The translations under genes and the position numbers were made by a program. Positions 1 to 10,393 of a stretch of DNA of 64,000 nucleotides are shown here, one piece after another. The notes beneath the pieces are model-generated. The model was not told where the DNA came from, ran no database searches, and saw only the letters and a program-made list of their open reading frames with translations. Position 1 is the first letter of the stretch; each line of letters opens with the position of its first letter. This DNA is from Monocercomonoides exilis (lineage: Eukaryota > Preaxostyla > Oxymonadida > Polymastigidae): contig LSRY02000031.1 of NCBI GenBank assembly GCA_001643675.2, forward strand, positions 622,501 through 686,500, given 5' to 3'.

Positions 1-2489
1 TGTGCTTTTGATTTATTCTTCTTTTTCTCTTGTTCATCATCTTCCTCCTCTTCCTCCTCCTCCTCCTCTTCTTCCTCTTCCTCTTCTTCCTCTTCCTCTT
101 CACTTTCGCCTTCACTTTCACTGTCGTTTTCTGACTTTTTCTTCTTCTTGTTCACTTTTTCGTCTTCCATTCTTTCTGCAGGTAGCCCAAGCATCGCTCT
201 ATACTCTGCCTCACTTAATCCAAAAGTGCTTTTCTTTTTTTCTTTTTCTTTTTCTTTTTCTTTCTTTTCACTTTTTCCTTCTTGTTTTTTCTCTTTCTCT
301 TTCTCTGAATTTGCTTTCTTCACTTGCTTTTCTTTTTTCTTTTTCTTTCCTTCCTTCTCTTCTTCTTCTTCTTCCTTCATCTCTTCCTCCTCTTCATCTT
401 CATCTTCCTCTCCTCCTTCCATTTCTCCTTCCACTCCTCCTTTCTCCTCCTCCTCCATCATCATCCGATCATCCTCCTCCACCTCAGATGGCGATGCCAA
501 GTATTCTGCAAAATCCACCTCGTCTAGCTCAGCCTCTGTGAACTTCCTTGATAGCAGCTTCGCCCTCTTCGTGTCTGTCCTGTCCCACGTGTCTTCCACT
601 TTCGTGCTGCTCAGCGCTGCCGACTTGAACGATGGCGGGTGATATTTCCCTGAAAGATGCTCAGCATCTTCAGATGTGAAGGATTCGCTGGGGAAGATAA
701 AATGCATGAGAATAAGAAAAATAAAAGTTAGTGTCACATAAGATTTCATTACCAAAAATTTGAAAATATAAATACACGATAAAATAAATTAATGATAATA
801 AAAATTTAACCTTCTTAAATTCCTTCTTCTTTCACTCACTCACCCATTCATCCATTTATTCATTTATTCACATACACCACCTCCTTCGTGAATGTCTCCT
901 CGTCTGGCACAAATCTCAGGTCCATCACATTTCCTGTCGACATAATCTCCACCCCATCGCAGTTGTTGTACAGATGATCTGCCGTTTCTGCGCTGTCACA
1001 CTCGACAATCGCATAGAAATACCGCAATTTCGCTGCCTCATACTCCCTCAACCGCTCCATCTCTTCTTTCTCTTCCTTCTCAAGTGTCCGCTTGTCTTTG
1101 AAATGAGATGACAAGTTGATTTCATCAGCATCTTCTGAGTCGTATTCGTCAAGTGACATCGAAGAATCGTTGCTGCCTTCTTCTTCTTCTTTCTCTTTGT
1201 CTCCTTCCTCTTCGTCTTCGTCTTCTTCATCATCTTCTTTTTCTGAGCTCACGCTTTCATCATTCTCTTCTTCGTCTTCATTATCTTCTTCACTGGAGTT
1301 ACCATTCTCTGAATCATCATCGTCTTCTTTGTCTTCGTCTTCATCATCATCTTCCTCACCATCTTTTCCTTTGCCTTCCTTTGCCTTCAGCTTTTCTATC
1401 ACATGAAGAACATGCTTAGGTCCATATGTGATATCTTCCTTGATCATCTTCTCACCAAAGTCCGAAAGATACAGCTTCACACTCTTGATTGATCCAGTCG
1501 CAGGCAAAAATGACTTAAGAAGAAGATAAATATCTTTCGTCTAAAATGAAGATTTCATTTGCATTAGAAATTTGATGCAATTGAGTTGTGGATTGGATAA
1601 TTGTTTTTTATATAAGGATTTCATTTCGAATAAAATTCGAATATTTGAATAAAAATGATATAAACATGTCAAATAATTCTGAATTTATAAAAATAAAAAT
1701 AAATAATCACACTCGTATTTCCTCCCAGTCACAATTCATAACAGCTAATCGATTTGTTTCTTTGTTAGCCTTTGGAGCATCTAGCCCATAGATTTGTTCA
1801 AACATAGTCGGTGCCCCATCGTCGATGTCCTCTTCTACCATGTCTTCAATTTCCATGCTTGTTGTGCTTTCGCTTTCTTCCTCAGATTCCCCTTCTTCCT
1901 CTGATATGTCCATATCTTTTTCACTTGTTTCTTCTTCGGATTCTTCTGATAATTCCTTTTCATCTTCGGATTCCACCTCTGATTCATCTTTGTGTGTTTT
2001 GTGAGATTTTTTTGATTTTTTAACTGATTTCTTATGTGTTTTTAACTCTTCATCAGAAGATGAAACTTCGTCCCAATTTTCCATTTCCTCTGACAAAGAT
2101 GAATATTTCCTTTCTCTATAAAGAGAAAATATTTAAAATAGCATTTTAATAATTATACTGCCAACATACGGTTCTTCATTTGCGTTTTCATGTGATTTTA
2201 TATTATAAAACTTTCTCAGACGATCAGCTGTTTTGCTCTGTGATGCTTTTCTTCCTCGTTCATCGATATTCGCTATCAAAAATAAAAAGAAATTGTAAAT
2301 AAGATAAATTAATTTTAATATTGTATCAGAACCTGAAGTTGAGAAAGAAGGATCATTAAACATTGCATCGAATCTTGAGTCAATTTCAACTTTTTTCTGT
2401 TTCTTTTTCATTGGTTGATATCTTGGATCATGTTTAGCTGATGCAAATCTGGGATCACTAATTTCAGGTATTTTTCTACTTCGTGGCAT
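1..2489 (-). CDS. ESF1: ESF1-like pre-rRNA processing protein, 3' end cut by window edge
   Basis: Nucleolar factor of the ESF1/ABTAP family, which acts in 18S rRNA maturation. Exons on the minus strand: 2489-2333, 2272-2170, 2115-1713, 1540-876 and 687 to beyond position 1. All four joins keep frame (donors GTTCTG, GTATGT, GTGTGA, GTATGT). Family landmarks in order are DPRF/RFDAMF near the start, DERGRK, an acidic Lys/Glu-rich stretch, RLAVMNCDWEEIR running across an intron into SFLPATGSIKSVKLY, then YFYAIVECDSAETADHLY, DLRFVPD, STKVEDTWDRTD and FAEYLAS. At least 671 residues are visible; the conserved C-terminal end lies outside the window. The middle and C-terminal parts are strongly acidic or charged, as is usual for ESF1. 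The ATG is 38 bp from the divergent FKBP ATG. Identity is confident; the exact ends of low-complexity exons are less so. Confidence 0.93.
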
Positions 2490-2527
2490 TCGAAATAATA
2501 ATTATTTTTATTTCAAATTAAAAAAAG
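2490..2527. promoter_or_regulatory. 38-bp divergent intergenic region between ESF1 and FKBP start codons
   Basis: The two ATGs point away from each other with only 38 AT-rich bases between them, so both 5' UTRs and core promoters must lie here or overlap the opposite gene. No TATA-like or other motif can be assigned with confidence. Inferred only from gene layout. Confidence 0.45.
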
Positions 2528-3521
2528 ATGGGTGTATTACCCATATTCACTTATCAATTATTGATGGTTTTGTTTTTGTTGCTTTCTGCTGTTGCATTTT
2601 GCGCAGATCCTCCGCTGTCAACAAATGATCCTTTATATGTACCCCCAAGAAAGCGTCCATATTCAACATTACAAATTGGAGTGACAAAGAGAAGCGACAA
2701 CTGCACAAACAAAGTACAACGGGGAGATGAAGTTGAAGTGTGATGATTGTTCATTATTTTAATTATTAGATACGTGCATTATTTTTATGAAAAAGATTGC
2801 GTACAATTTGACTTTATTCACAGCGAAACGTCGCGTGGATTATACAAAGCCAAATGAATCGTTTATATTTAAGACAGGCTATTCTCAGACGCTTGATGGT
2901 TTGCTTTTTTAATGAAGATAATTTTAAACTTAATTTTTCTTTGATATTTTTGGCTTTTTTTATTTTTTCAGGATTAGATCAAGTTTGTGAAAATTCTATC
3001 AATTTTATTTTATTATTTTTTGACTTATGAAACCAAAATAATTTACACGTGGACTTTATAAAGGGTGTTCTTGGTATGTGCATCGGAGAGAGACGCAGGA
3101 TCCTTATCCCTGCCTCCCTTGCCTATGGAATGAGAGGAGCCGATGATGTTGTACCAGGTATTCTCTTTGGTTATTAGAAATTTTATAACAAACCAATATG
3201 CATTGTCTTTTAACGCAAATAGGTGGATGCGCAATCATCATGGACGTTGAGTTGTTGGATATGTTTCCACTTGAGTTTGATGAGGAAAAAGCAGATAAGT
3301 TTTTGAAACGGAGAATGGAGTTAGAAGAAAGAGCAAAAGAAGGTGATTGGGATGAATATTTAGAACCAAAACCTTTTGATCCACTTCGATACAATTTAAT
3401 ACGTCAAGTTGGAGGCGTTATGAAGAGAACATATCATGCACCTCCTCGTCCAACTCTTCCAAGAAGAGTGCGTGAAAAACCAAGAAAGAAACGACCTCAA
3501 CTTGAAGATTTGGAGATTTGA
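2528..3521 (+). CDS. secretory-pathway FKBP-type peptidyl-prolyl isomerase with basic C-terminal extension
   Basis: Prolyl cis-trans isomerase of the FKBP fold. Exons 2528-2739, 2770-2898, 2972-2982 (11 nt), 3064-3157 and 3223-3521. An N-terminal hydrophobic stretch (LLMVLFLLLSAVAFC) looks like a signal peptide, so an ER location is likely. FKBP landmarks: LQIGVTKRSDNCTNKVQRGD, VHYFYEKDCVQFDF, ESFIFKTG, LDGLDQGVLGMCIGERR, PASLAYG and VPGGCAIIMDVELL. A basic tail of about 85 residues rich in Lys, Arg and Pro follows the domain. There is one problem: the second exon carries one surplus nucleotide, so the frame breaks between FDFIHSE and PNESF (about 2837-2852). Without it the product is 247 residues. 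An indel, a sequence error or an unusual splice is possible. The gene is divergent from ESF1 and shares a tiny upstream region with it. Confidence 0.85.
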
Positions 3522-3757
3522 TGGCATTGTCTTATCTTTCGCTGATTTCTTCTTTTTTTTCAGTTTTATTTTTGTTCAATTTGCGTGTTATATTTTCTCT
3601 CATTTGTAAAAACTAACATTTTAACTGCTTAACCTTCATATCAGCTTAACGACTTTTTTATTCCAATGCTATAATCAAATTCATTATCCATAATGCGAAC
3701 TTAAATAATAACTTATAAAAATTTTTTTATTGATCAATTTTCCCTTCATTGAAAGTG

Positions 3758-5217
3758 ATGGAATCTGTTTGGGTTCCAAAGCCTGGAACCTCTCGATGGT
3801 CAACTGAAAGGAGGCCATCATATTTTACCCCAGGAACGGTCACACATTTGGAAGGAGAACTGAGCAGAGAAGCAATTGATTTCTTTGCAATGAAGCAAAG
3901 ATTGAAGGAAGTCACGAAAAAACTTGAAACTGGAGACTTTGATGGTGAGCTTGTACCAAGAGGTCAAGAATTCGCTCCAGTATACGATGAAAGTGGAAAG
4001 AGGTTGGTTGGAATGAATGAAAAAACGAAAATAAGACTTCAGTTGGAAAAGATGTCATTATCTGAAATAACTATTCCTCTAAATCCTGTTCACAAGGTTT
4101 GAAAATACATTATTTTTTCATCTTTATTTTTTAATTTTTATTTTGATTGAATTTGTTTTTAATTACAAATTATTTTCAATTTTTCAAGTTACAAGCTTCG
4201 ATGGAAACAAAGGTTGCTCCAAGGAAATATAGAAAACATTTTCTTCCTGAAATAAATGATCCTCATCTTAATGTACTTGGATTGCTACTTGGACCACGTG
4301 GGCAAACCTTGAAAGAAATTGAAGCAACATCACACACAAAGATCACTTTTCGTGGAAAGGGATCAAACCGTACGAAAAGAGAGGTCGGGAAAATATATCC
4401 AGGTTCTGATGAAGAACTCCACGCGTACATCCAAGCAGATACAGACGAGCAAATCAACGCAGCAGTCACTATCATTGATCAGCTTTTGATGCACCCTGAC
4501 ATGCAAAATGAGTTCAGAAGGCAGCAGCTTAGAGAATTAGCGAAGCTAAACGGAACAGATATGTCCGCAGGGACACAGGGCTGCTCAATATGTGGGTCGA
4601 CGCTTCATTCTGCAGAGGAGTGCCCGCAAAAGGACAGAGAAAAGAGAGGAGGAGAAGGAGGATTTTTGGGTTCATTAATTGGAGGTGAGATTGGAGCAGG
4701 CAGCGCCGATGGAGGAGGCGAAGAAGAAGCGAAAGGAATGATGAATTCTGAAGGCAAAGGAAATAGTAGTAGCAGCAGCAGTAGCAGTGAAGTTGATACA
4801 GAAAAGGCATATGAAGACTTTCTGAAGGAGATTGGGCCAGGGACTGATGGCAAGAATGCTAATGAAGGAGCGAATGCGTCTGGGGTGCCGATGGGGATGG
4901 GGGGAATGATGGGGATGGGGATGGGGATGAACATGGGAATGGGCATGGGCATGCCGATGATGATGGGGATGGGATATGGTGCTGGGGGAGCTGGAGGAGC
5001 AGGAGGAGCAGGAGGAGCAGGAGGTGCGGGAGGTGCTGTAAGTTCATCTGGATTGGAAGGGAAAACAGGAGATGGAAAAGAAAGTGGAGGGAAAGAAGGA
5101 GAAGAAGGAGAGGATAAGAATAAGAGTGAAAAGGAGGAAAACACTGTGGATCCGCTGGGGGTGCTGCAGAAACAGCTGGAAACGCTTTACACTCCTTCTT
5201 TTGATCCATGGGCTTGA
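3758..5217 (+). CDS. SF1: splicing factor 1 / branch-point-binding protein (KH-QUA2, CCHC knuckle)
   Basis: Binds the intron branch point early in spliceosome assembly, so it is a nuclear protein. Exons 3758-4096 and 4189-5217 (donor GTTTGA) give 455 residues. In order: SRW near residue 13, as in the SF1 motif that meets U2AF; a helix-hairpin region ending KKLETGDFDGELVPRG; a KH domain with the GLLLGPRGQTLKEIE loop at about residues 135-165; a QUA2-like RRQQLRELAKLNGT; and one zinc knuckle C245-x2-C248-x4-H253-x4-C258. The C-terminal half is low complexity: a Met-Gly run, a Gly-Gly-Ala run and an acidic Ser stretch, ending near FDPWA. I use the ATG at 3758 because the slightly longer frame upstream has only a TTG. 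Family assignment is firm; low-complexity content is lineage-specific. Confidence 0.94.
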
Positions 5218-5218
5218 G

Positions 5219-5277
<59 letters not shown>

Positions 5278-5312
5278 AGAAAGAAAGAAAGAAAGAAAGA
5301 GAAAGAGAAAGA
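5219..5312 (+). repeat. GA/GAAA microsatellite downstream of SF1
   Basis: About 90 bp of nearly pure (GA)n passing into (GAAA)n, starting two bases after the SF1 stop codon. It probably lies in the SF1 3' UTR. Confidence 0.9.
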
Positions 5313-5880
5313 ATTATTGAATATCACTTCATTTTACTCTTTTTTTATTTTTTTTTTATTTTTTTTTTCAAAATCAATTCAATTTGATGTTTGCTCAGCA
5401 AACTTCTATCTTTCTTTTGTTATAAAGTTATGTAATAATCAAATTCAATCTATTTGCTTTATTTTTCTAATGAAAATGAAAATGAAATGAAAATTTAACA
5501 ATTGCAAAATAAAATATATTAAAAAAATATAGTAAAAATTAAAAAAAAACCTCCAAAAGAAGTGAAAATGCAAGAACAGAAAGCGAAAAATCTTTTCAAA
5601 GATAGATAATTGAACAAAAACATTCAAAAAAATTTGCAACTTCTCAAAGATCAGACAAAACATAAGCATTTCAGATAGAAAAAGAATAAGATCAATAAAA
5701 AAAATTAAAATCAAACATCTTTTTTGACATGAATATTTGAAATGTTATTTCATACGCGCGCAAAAATATATATTTTTTCTCCCTCTCACCCTCTCACTCT
5801 CACCCTCTCGCCCTCTCACCCTCTCATTCATCCAGTCATTTATTTATTCATTTCTATACAATAACAACCAATTCAACTTC
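5313..5880. other. AT-rich gap between convergent SF1 and MON1
   Basis: T-rich, then A-rich, then CT-rich sequence. It separates two convergent genes and presumably carries both 3' UTRs. I see no coding exon, RNA gene or repeat family here; a short CTCTCACC-like simple repeat lies at about 5780-5826. Confidence 0.6.
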
Positions 5881-8800
5881 TCACCAAAGTGCATCCTTCG
5901 TCAGAAACAGCTGCTCTTCTTCCTTCTGCAGCCATATGCATATCTTCATCAGCTCATGCGCAATCACTTCCTTTGTCGTATTCCCATCAAACGCACACAA
6001 AAGCACTGAATCTCCTCCGTCCCCTCCAAACAAGCCCCTCCCCACCCTCCTCCCCATCTCTGGCCCAAACAACTCGTCTCCTGCCTTCTCATCCATCTGC
6101 CTCGCCTCTCTCTCCATCTCCGCCGCTGCCACCTCCGACCGGCTGATCTTCACCCCTCCAACAGAAGTGCCAACAATACTGCCATCTTCACTTCCTCCTC
6201 CTCCTCCTCCTCCTCCCGCTGCTGATATATTCCTCACCAGCCCCGCCACACTCGCTGCCACTTCCCCAGCCACTGCCATCTGCTGTGGCGGAGGCTGTCC
6301 GTTTTTGCTCCTCTCCTTCTCTTTCTTCTTCTTCTCTCTCAGCGCCACACTTCCTCTCAGAAAGACTGAGGCACCAACGAGTGTTTCTCCGGATGGATGC
6401 ACAGCACACACAAACGTGACCACAGGAAGTGGCTGATACGTCGGTGGCAGCTGCGAAAGAGGCAAGTTTACGTTTTGAGCAGACGATGATAAAGAAGATG
6501 ACGACAAAGAAGAAGAAGAAGAAGAAGGCGATGGTTTATTCACAGAGCCCGCACTTCTCTTTTCCCTCTTCGCCTCCAGCTGTGCATTCGCCACAAACGC
6601 TGCCGATGCGCCTTGCTTCGACGGCGGGGGCAGCAGCTGCGGAGGCTGCGGGGTGACTGCAGTGGCATACTGCATCGGATACACACTCAGAGGAGAAGGC
6701 GGGAGAACAGGAGAAAACACACCAGACGCTTTGGAAAGCGTCGTAGGCGACGTGAAATGAAGAAGCGCCTCAGTCACTGCGGGGTCAGCTGGCTTCTCGG
6801 GAATAGGATCGGGCACAGGCGCGGGAGGGGACGGGATAACCTTCGGCTTCTCAGAGCTTTCGTCTCCTTTTCCTGCAATTGATGCTGATGTTGAAGTTGT
6901 TTGTGATTGTTGATTCTTTTCTCCTTCGCCTTCTCCCTCTCCCGTCTTCTTCTTCTCTTCCTCTTCTTCTTTTTCCTTTGCCTCTGCCTCAGCCTGTTCA
7001 CTGCTCCTCTCGTACTGCATGCCCATCTTCGATGTGATCCCCATCCTCTTCATCCTTTCCTTCTCCTGCTGCGCTCTCACTCTCTCCTTCTCCCTCTCCA
7101 CCCGCACACGATACACCCCCAAACAGCTCGCCGACTCAGCGTCGCTCGCCATCAGCGAGTAAAGCCACTGGTATCGCTGCAGCAGCCTCTTCTGCTCTCC
7201 TCTCGTGTGGAAAGGAGGGCAAACACCTGAAGCCACGTGCTGCCGGAGCGTCTGGTTGATAAAGAGGAAGTGGCGACAATGCGGAGACTGCGGGGACGAC
7301 GGGGAAGAGGCCCATGATGTGGAAGAAGAGGAGGAGGAAGAGGAAGAGGAAGAAGAAGAAAGTGATGTGGGAGCAACTGAAGAGAGGACAGAGGAAACAG
7401 AAGGCTGGTTGACAGGGAGAGTGGATGTGAAGGGATAGAAAAAGGAGAAGGTGAAGTCAAAAGCAAAGCGCGCTTGTGTGCTGAGTAGGTTGGACTGCTG
7501 AAGAGAAGATGTGTCGTCATCTTCATCAAGCTCTTCTTCCTCCTCTTCCTCTTCTTCTTCTTCCTCTTCTCCTTCTTTTTCTTCTTCTGCATTTTCCTTT
7601 TCTTCGCCTTCTTTTTTGTTATCACAACCTTCGCCTTCGCCTTTGTCTTGCTCGCCTTCTTTCTTTTCTTCTGTATTTTTATTGTCTTCATTTTCTCCTT
7701 CCTTATTCTCTCCTTCTATTTTCTCTTTCTCTTTCTCTTTCTCTTTCTCTTTCTCTTCTTTCTTCTTCCTCCTCATCTCCTCTCTCATCTTCCTCCTCAT
7801 TTCCCTCCTCTCCATCCTCTCCTCTCTCTTTTCCTTCATCTTCTCCATCTTTATCCTCTTTTCCTCCTCCTCTTCTTCTTTCCTCATCAAACTCTTAATC
7901 CCCGCAAAATCCCCTTCTTCAAACACAGACAGCGGAGTCAGCATCTTCATCGCCTCCTGCATCAGCGCCTGGAACAGCCCGTTCTGCTGTATGAACTGCA
8001 CAAAGTCCGCCGAGTACTTCTGAAGAGCCGCCAGCGACGACGCATCGGACTTGTTGGTGATGAGTGTGATGCACAGAGGAAGAGGGCACAACGCTGCTTT
8101 GTTCAGAAGACGACGAGGTAGCGCGTTTTCTCTGCTTGCTCCTCCTCCACCGCTGTTGTTGTTGTTGTGGCTGGCCTCTGCAGATCCGTCGGCTGGGTCG
8201 CCTGGGACAGTGCCTGGAGACTGATAGTAAGGTGATGGTGATGCGAATGGAGAAGAAGAAGAAGAAGAAAATGATGAAGAAGATGATGATGAATAAGAAG
8301 AAGAATTGCTGGAAGAAGTCGATGCAGAAGCAGAGGATGACGAAGAAGAAGACGAAGCAAGCGGCGACGGGGCGTCAGCCGAGCTTCTGTGGGGGTACCA
8401 GTACTCGTACTTTATGTGTGCGTGCAGAAACCCCTCAGATGAGAAGTGGGGGAGGCAGATGGAGGGGAAGGACTCTTCGTCTTTCATCGTGGCTGGCGTG
8501 TTCAGCGTGTTCAGCAGCACAATCACGTCGCCTGGGTGCAGCGGCGCCCGGTGCTTCGAGTGGCCCATCATGATGACATGCCGCCCGATGCTGATCACCA
8601 CAAACAGCAGATAGTCGGGCGTGTCCTGCTTGTGTATCCGGTTCGTCAGCGCCTTCCTGACTGAGTGCGTAAGCGGGAAGACGCTAAATGTCTCCGAAAA
8701 ATAGGACGGGTCGAGGTTCATAGAGCGGACTACATCATCCAAAAGTCCTTCCGAGCCAGCAATAAGTCTTCGCAAGTCCATTGATGCATTTCGTTCAAGT

Positions 8801-9204
8801 TGTTTTTTTCCTCGATTTGACATCACAGATAGAAGAGTCTGCATCAAAAAATAGCACTGCGTTCGAACAATAGCTTCTGGTTCATCGTTTCGAGTAACAA
8901 CAACAGTGTAAAATGGATCTTCAACAACAAATACGATTCGATGAGATCCGCATTCAATAGAACGAATGAGATCGCCTTGATTCGATGAAAATGAGACCAT
9001 CATCTGGAGAACTCCAAAAAAAGGCGCAAGGTCATTTTCGTCACCATACCTTGAGTAGATTGGCTTTGCTGCATTTGTCATAATAAAAATATGTTTTTTT
9101 CTGCGCTGCCACCTCAAAGAAGTGTTGTCTTCTTTTCCTTTTCGATACAAATGCCGCTTTTCTTTCCATTCGAGATGATATAATCTGTCTAAATGTGCTG
9201 ACAT
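5881..9204 (-). CDS. MON1: MON1-like vacuolar/endosomal fusion protein (Rab7 GEF subunit)
   Basis: MON1 pairs with CCZ1 to activate Rab7 on late endosomes and vacuoles. One uninterrupted frame of 1,107 residues, about twice the usual length. The first longin-like module starts near residue 36 (KKHIFIMTNAAKPIYSRYG), followed by SIECGSHRIVFVVEDP and DLRRLIAGSEGLLDD. The second includes PGDVIVLLNTLN and CLPHFSSEGFLHAHIKYE. The third has RHFLFINQTL near residue 650, the helix QKRLLQRYQWLYSLM, and the C-terminal KICIWLQKEEEQLFL. The extra length is inserted Ser, Glu and Lys homopolymer-like runs in the linkers (about residues 280-330, 450-560 and 690-1000). No intron is needed. Convergent with SF1. 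Family assignment is strong because all three conserved blocks are in the right order. Confidence 0.93.
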   Translation of the reverse strand: MSAHLDRLYHLEWKEKRHLYRKGKEDNTSLRWQRRKKHIFIMTNAAKPIYSRYGDENDLAPFFGVLQMMVSFSSNQGDLIRSIECGSHRIVFVVEDPFYTVVVTRNDEPEAIVRTQCYFLMQTLLSVMSNRGKKQLERNASMDLRRLIAGSEGLLDDVVRSMNLDPSYFSETFSVFPLTHSVRKALTNRIHKQDTPDYLLFVVISIGRHVIMMGHSKHRAPLHPGDVIVLLNTLNTPATMKDEESFPSICLPHFSSEGFLHAHIKYEYWYPHRSSADAPSPLASSSSSSSSASASTSSSNSSSYSSSSSSSFSSSSSSPFASPSPYYQSPGTVPGDPADGSAEASHNNNNSGGGGASRENALPRRLLNKAALCPLPLCITLITNKSDASSLAALQKYSADFVQFIQQNGLFQALMQEAMKMLTPLSVFEEGDFAGIKSLMRKEEEEEEKRIKMEKMKEKREERMERREMRRKMREEMRRKKKEEKEKEKEKEKEKIEGENKEGENEDNKNTEEKKEGEQDKGEGEGCDNKKEGEEKENAEEEKEGEEEEEEEEEEEEELDEDDDTSSLQQSNLLSTQARFAFDFTFSFFYPFTSTLPVNQPSVSSVLSSVAPTSLSSSSSSSSSSSSSTSWASSPSSPQSPHCRHFLFINQTLRQHVASGVCPPFHTRGEQKRLLQRYQWLYSLMASDAESASCLGVYRVRVEREKERVRAQQEKERMKRMGITSKMGMQYERSSEQAEAEAKEKEEEEEKKKTGEGEGEGEKNQQSQTTSTSASIAGKGDESSEKPKVIPSPPAPVPDPIPEKPADPAVTEALLHFTSPTTLSKASGVFSPVLPPSPLSVYPMQYATAVTPQPPQLLPPPSKQGASAAFVANAQLEAKREKRSAGSVNKPSPSSSSSSLSSSSLSSSAQNVNLPLSQLPPTYQPLPVVTFVCAVHPSGETLVGASVFLRGSVALREKKKKEKERSKNGQPPPQQMAVAGEVAASVAGLVRNISAAGGGGGGGGSEDGSIVGTSVGGVKISRSEVAAAEMEREARQMDEKAGDELFGPEMGRRVGRGLFGGDGGDSVLLCAFDGNTTKEVIAHELMKICIWLQKEEEQLFLTKDALW

Positions 9205-9701
9205 TCAAGTCTAAATGCAAAAATAAACAATTTTTTCTTTCAAAAAACAAAAACGTGAAGAAAAAATGAATAACGATTTTAATATATGGCCATTGTACCT
9301 ATTCAATATCTATTTCCGTGTATTTTTTTTCAAATTTTAAGTTGTTTCCTCGTTAAATAATGATCCTTCAAGCAAATTAAATATTTACTAATAATGGTTA
9401 TTCACTATATTTTTTAAAAGATTTTTTTTTCTTTTTGATTTTTATTTCACTCAATTATTTCTTTTGAGTTGCTTCATTATTTAATTTTGCTGTATTTTTT
9501 TCTTTTTTTTTCTTTTTTTTTTTAGTGACGGACGAGTCAAAAAATGATTTGTCAGGTCAGACAGGCTTACAAAATTCCCGATTTTATTTAAACGGGAACT
9601 GAAAAATTGCTTCATATAAGTTAGTCCAATTGATCGGTAAGTTATATGTTTTATTCAACAAAAAGTGATATTGGGCAATTTAACGAATTGTTATTATAGT
9701 T
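9205..9701. other. AT-rich upstream region of MON1
   Basis: Poly-T and poly-A rich sequence that should contain the MON1 promoter. No coding potential or recognisable element; a T-rich run lies at 9418-9524. Confidence 0.55.
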
Positions 9702-10096
9702 AGTGTTTATAATAGTGGACACTTTCAATAACTGTGGACAGTCGCATTATCTCAACAACCGTTGATAGTTGCTTTTTGACAATAAACCCAATTATTCCCT
9801 CGATGAATATGAACTTATAAGACATACAAAAATGAAACAACTTGTTCTGCACAATTAAGAAAAAAACATTTTATCTTTTCGGAGAAATTCGGAGAAATAA
9901 GATTTTTCAAGTTTCTCCGAAATTTAAAATGTTTTTTTCTTAATTCTGCAGAACAAGTTGTTTCATTTTTGTATGTCTTATAAGTTCATATTCATCGAGG
10001 GAATAATTGGGTTTATTGTCAAAAAGCAACTTTCAATAGTTGTTGAGATAATGCGACTGTCCACCATTATTGAAAGTGTCCACCATTATTAACACA
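9702..10096. repeat. ~395-bp near-perfect inverted repeat (foldback/MITE-like element)
   Basis: The arms (about 9702-9885 and 9905-10096) are reverse complements with few mismatches. The left end reads GTTTATAATAGTGGACAC and the right end GTGTCCACCATTATTAAC. The complementarity continues through TTTCTCCGAAA-type sequence almost to the centre, leaving a loop of about 15-20 nt. There is no reading frame of note. It could be a non-autonomous transposon or a foldback element. I could not define a target-site duplication with confidence. Confidence 0.85.
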
Positions 10097-10393
10097 AATT
10101 GTGTTCTTTTTTAAACAATTGTTGTTGTTTGATGGTCAGGGTTATCACAAAAATCTTCTTTTAAAAGTTGTTGAATGTTAAAAGGTTGCATCTCGAATAT
10201 TATTTAAAGGGTGTTGATATGATGAAGGAGTTTTTCATCAATCCTCCTTTTTTATGATGGGAATTCGAAAAAAGAAAACGTGAAAGCTGAACCATTTGAT
10301 GTGTAGAAATAGCACAACTGGGTTAAAGCGTTGGATAAGGGTGAGAATACAAGTTTGATTGCTCCTGCATTTTTCTTCTATTTCTCCTTCTAT

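Noticed and set aside
2788-2850. Introns inside FKBP exon 2 to cure the frame break (23, 20, 49 or 73 nt options)
   Set aside because: The 20- and 23-nt options do not restore frame; the 49- and 73-nt options do, but remove the conserved FD-containing strand.
3749-3757. Earlier SF1 start at 3749
   Set aside because: That codon is TTG. The ATG at 3758 gives the expected N-terminus close to the SRW motif.
4605-5144. 179-codon minus-strand frame opposite SF1
   Set aside because: Antisense of the Gly/Met and acidic repeats of SF1; Pro/Ile repeats only.
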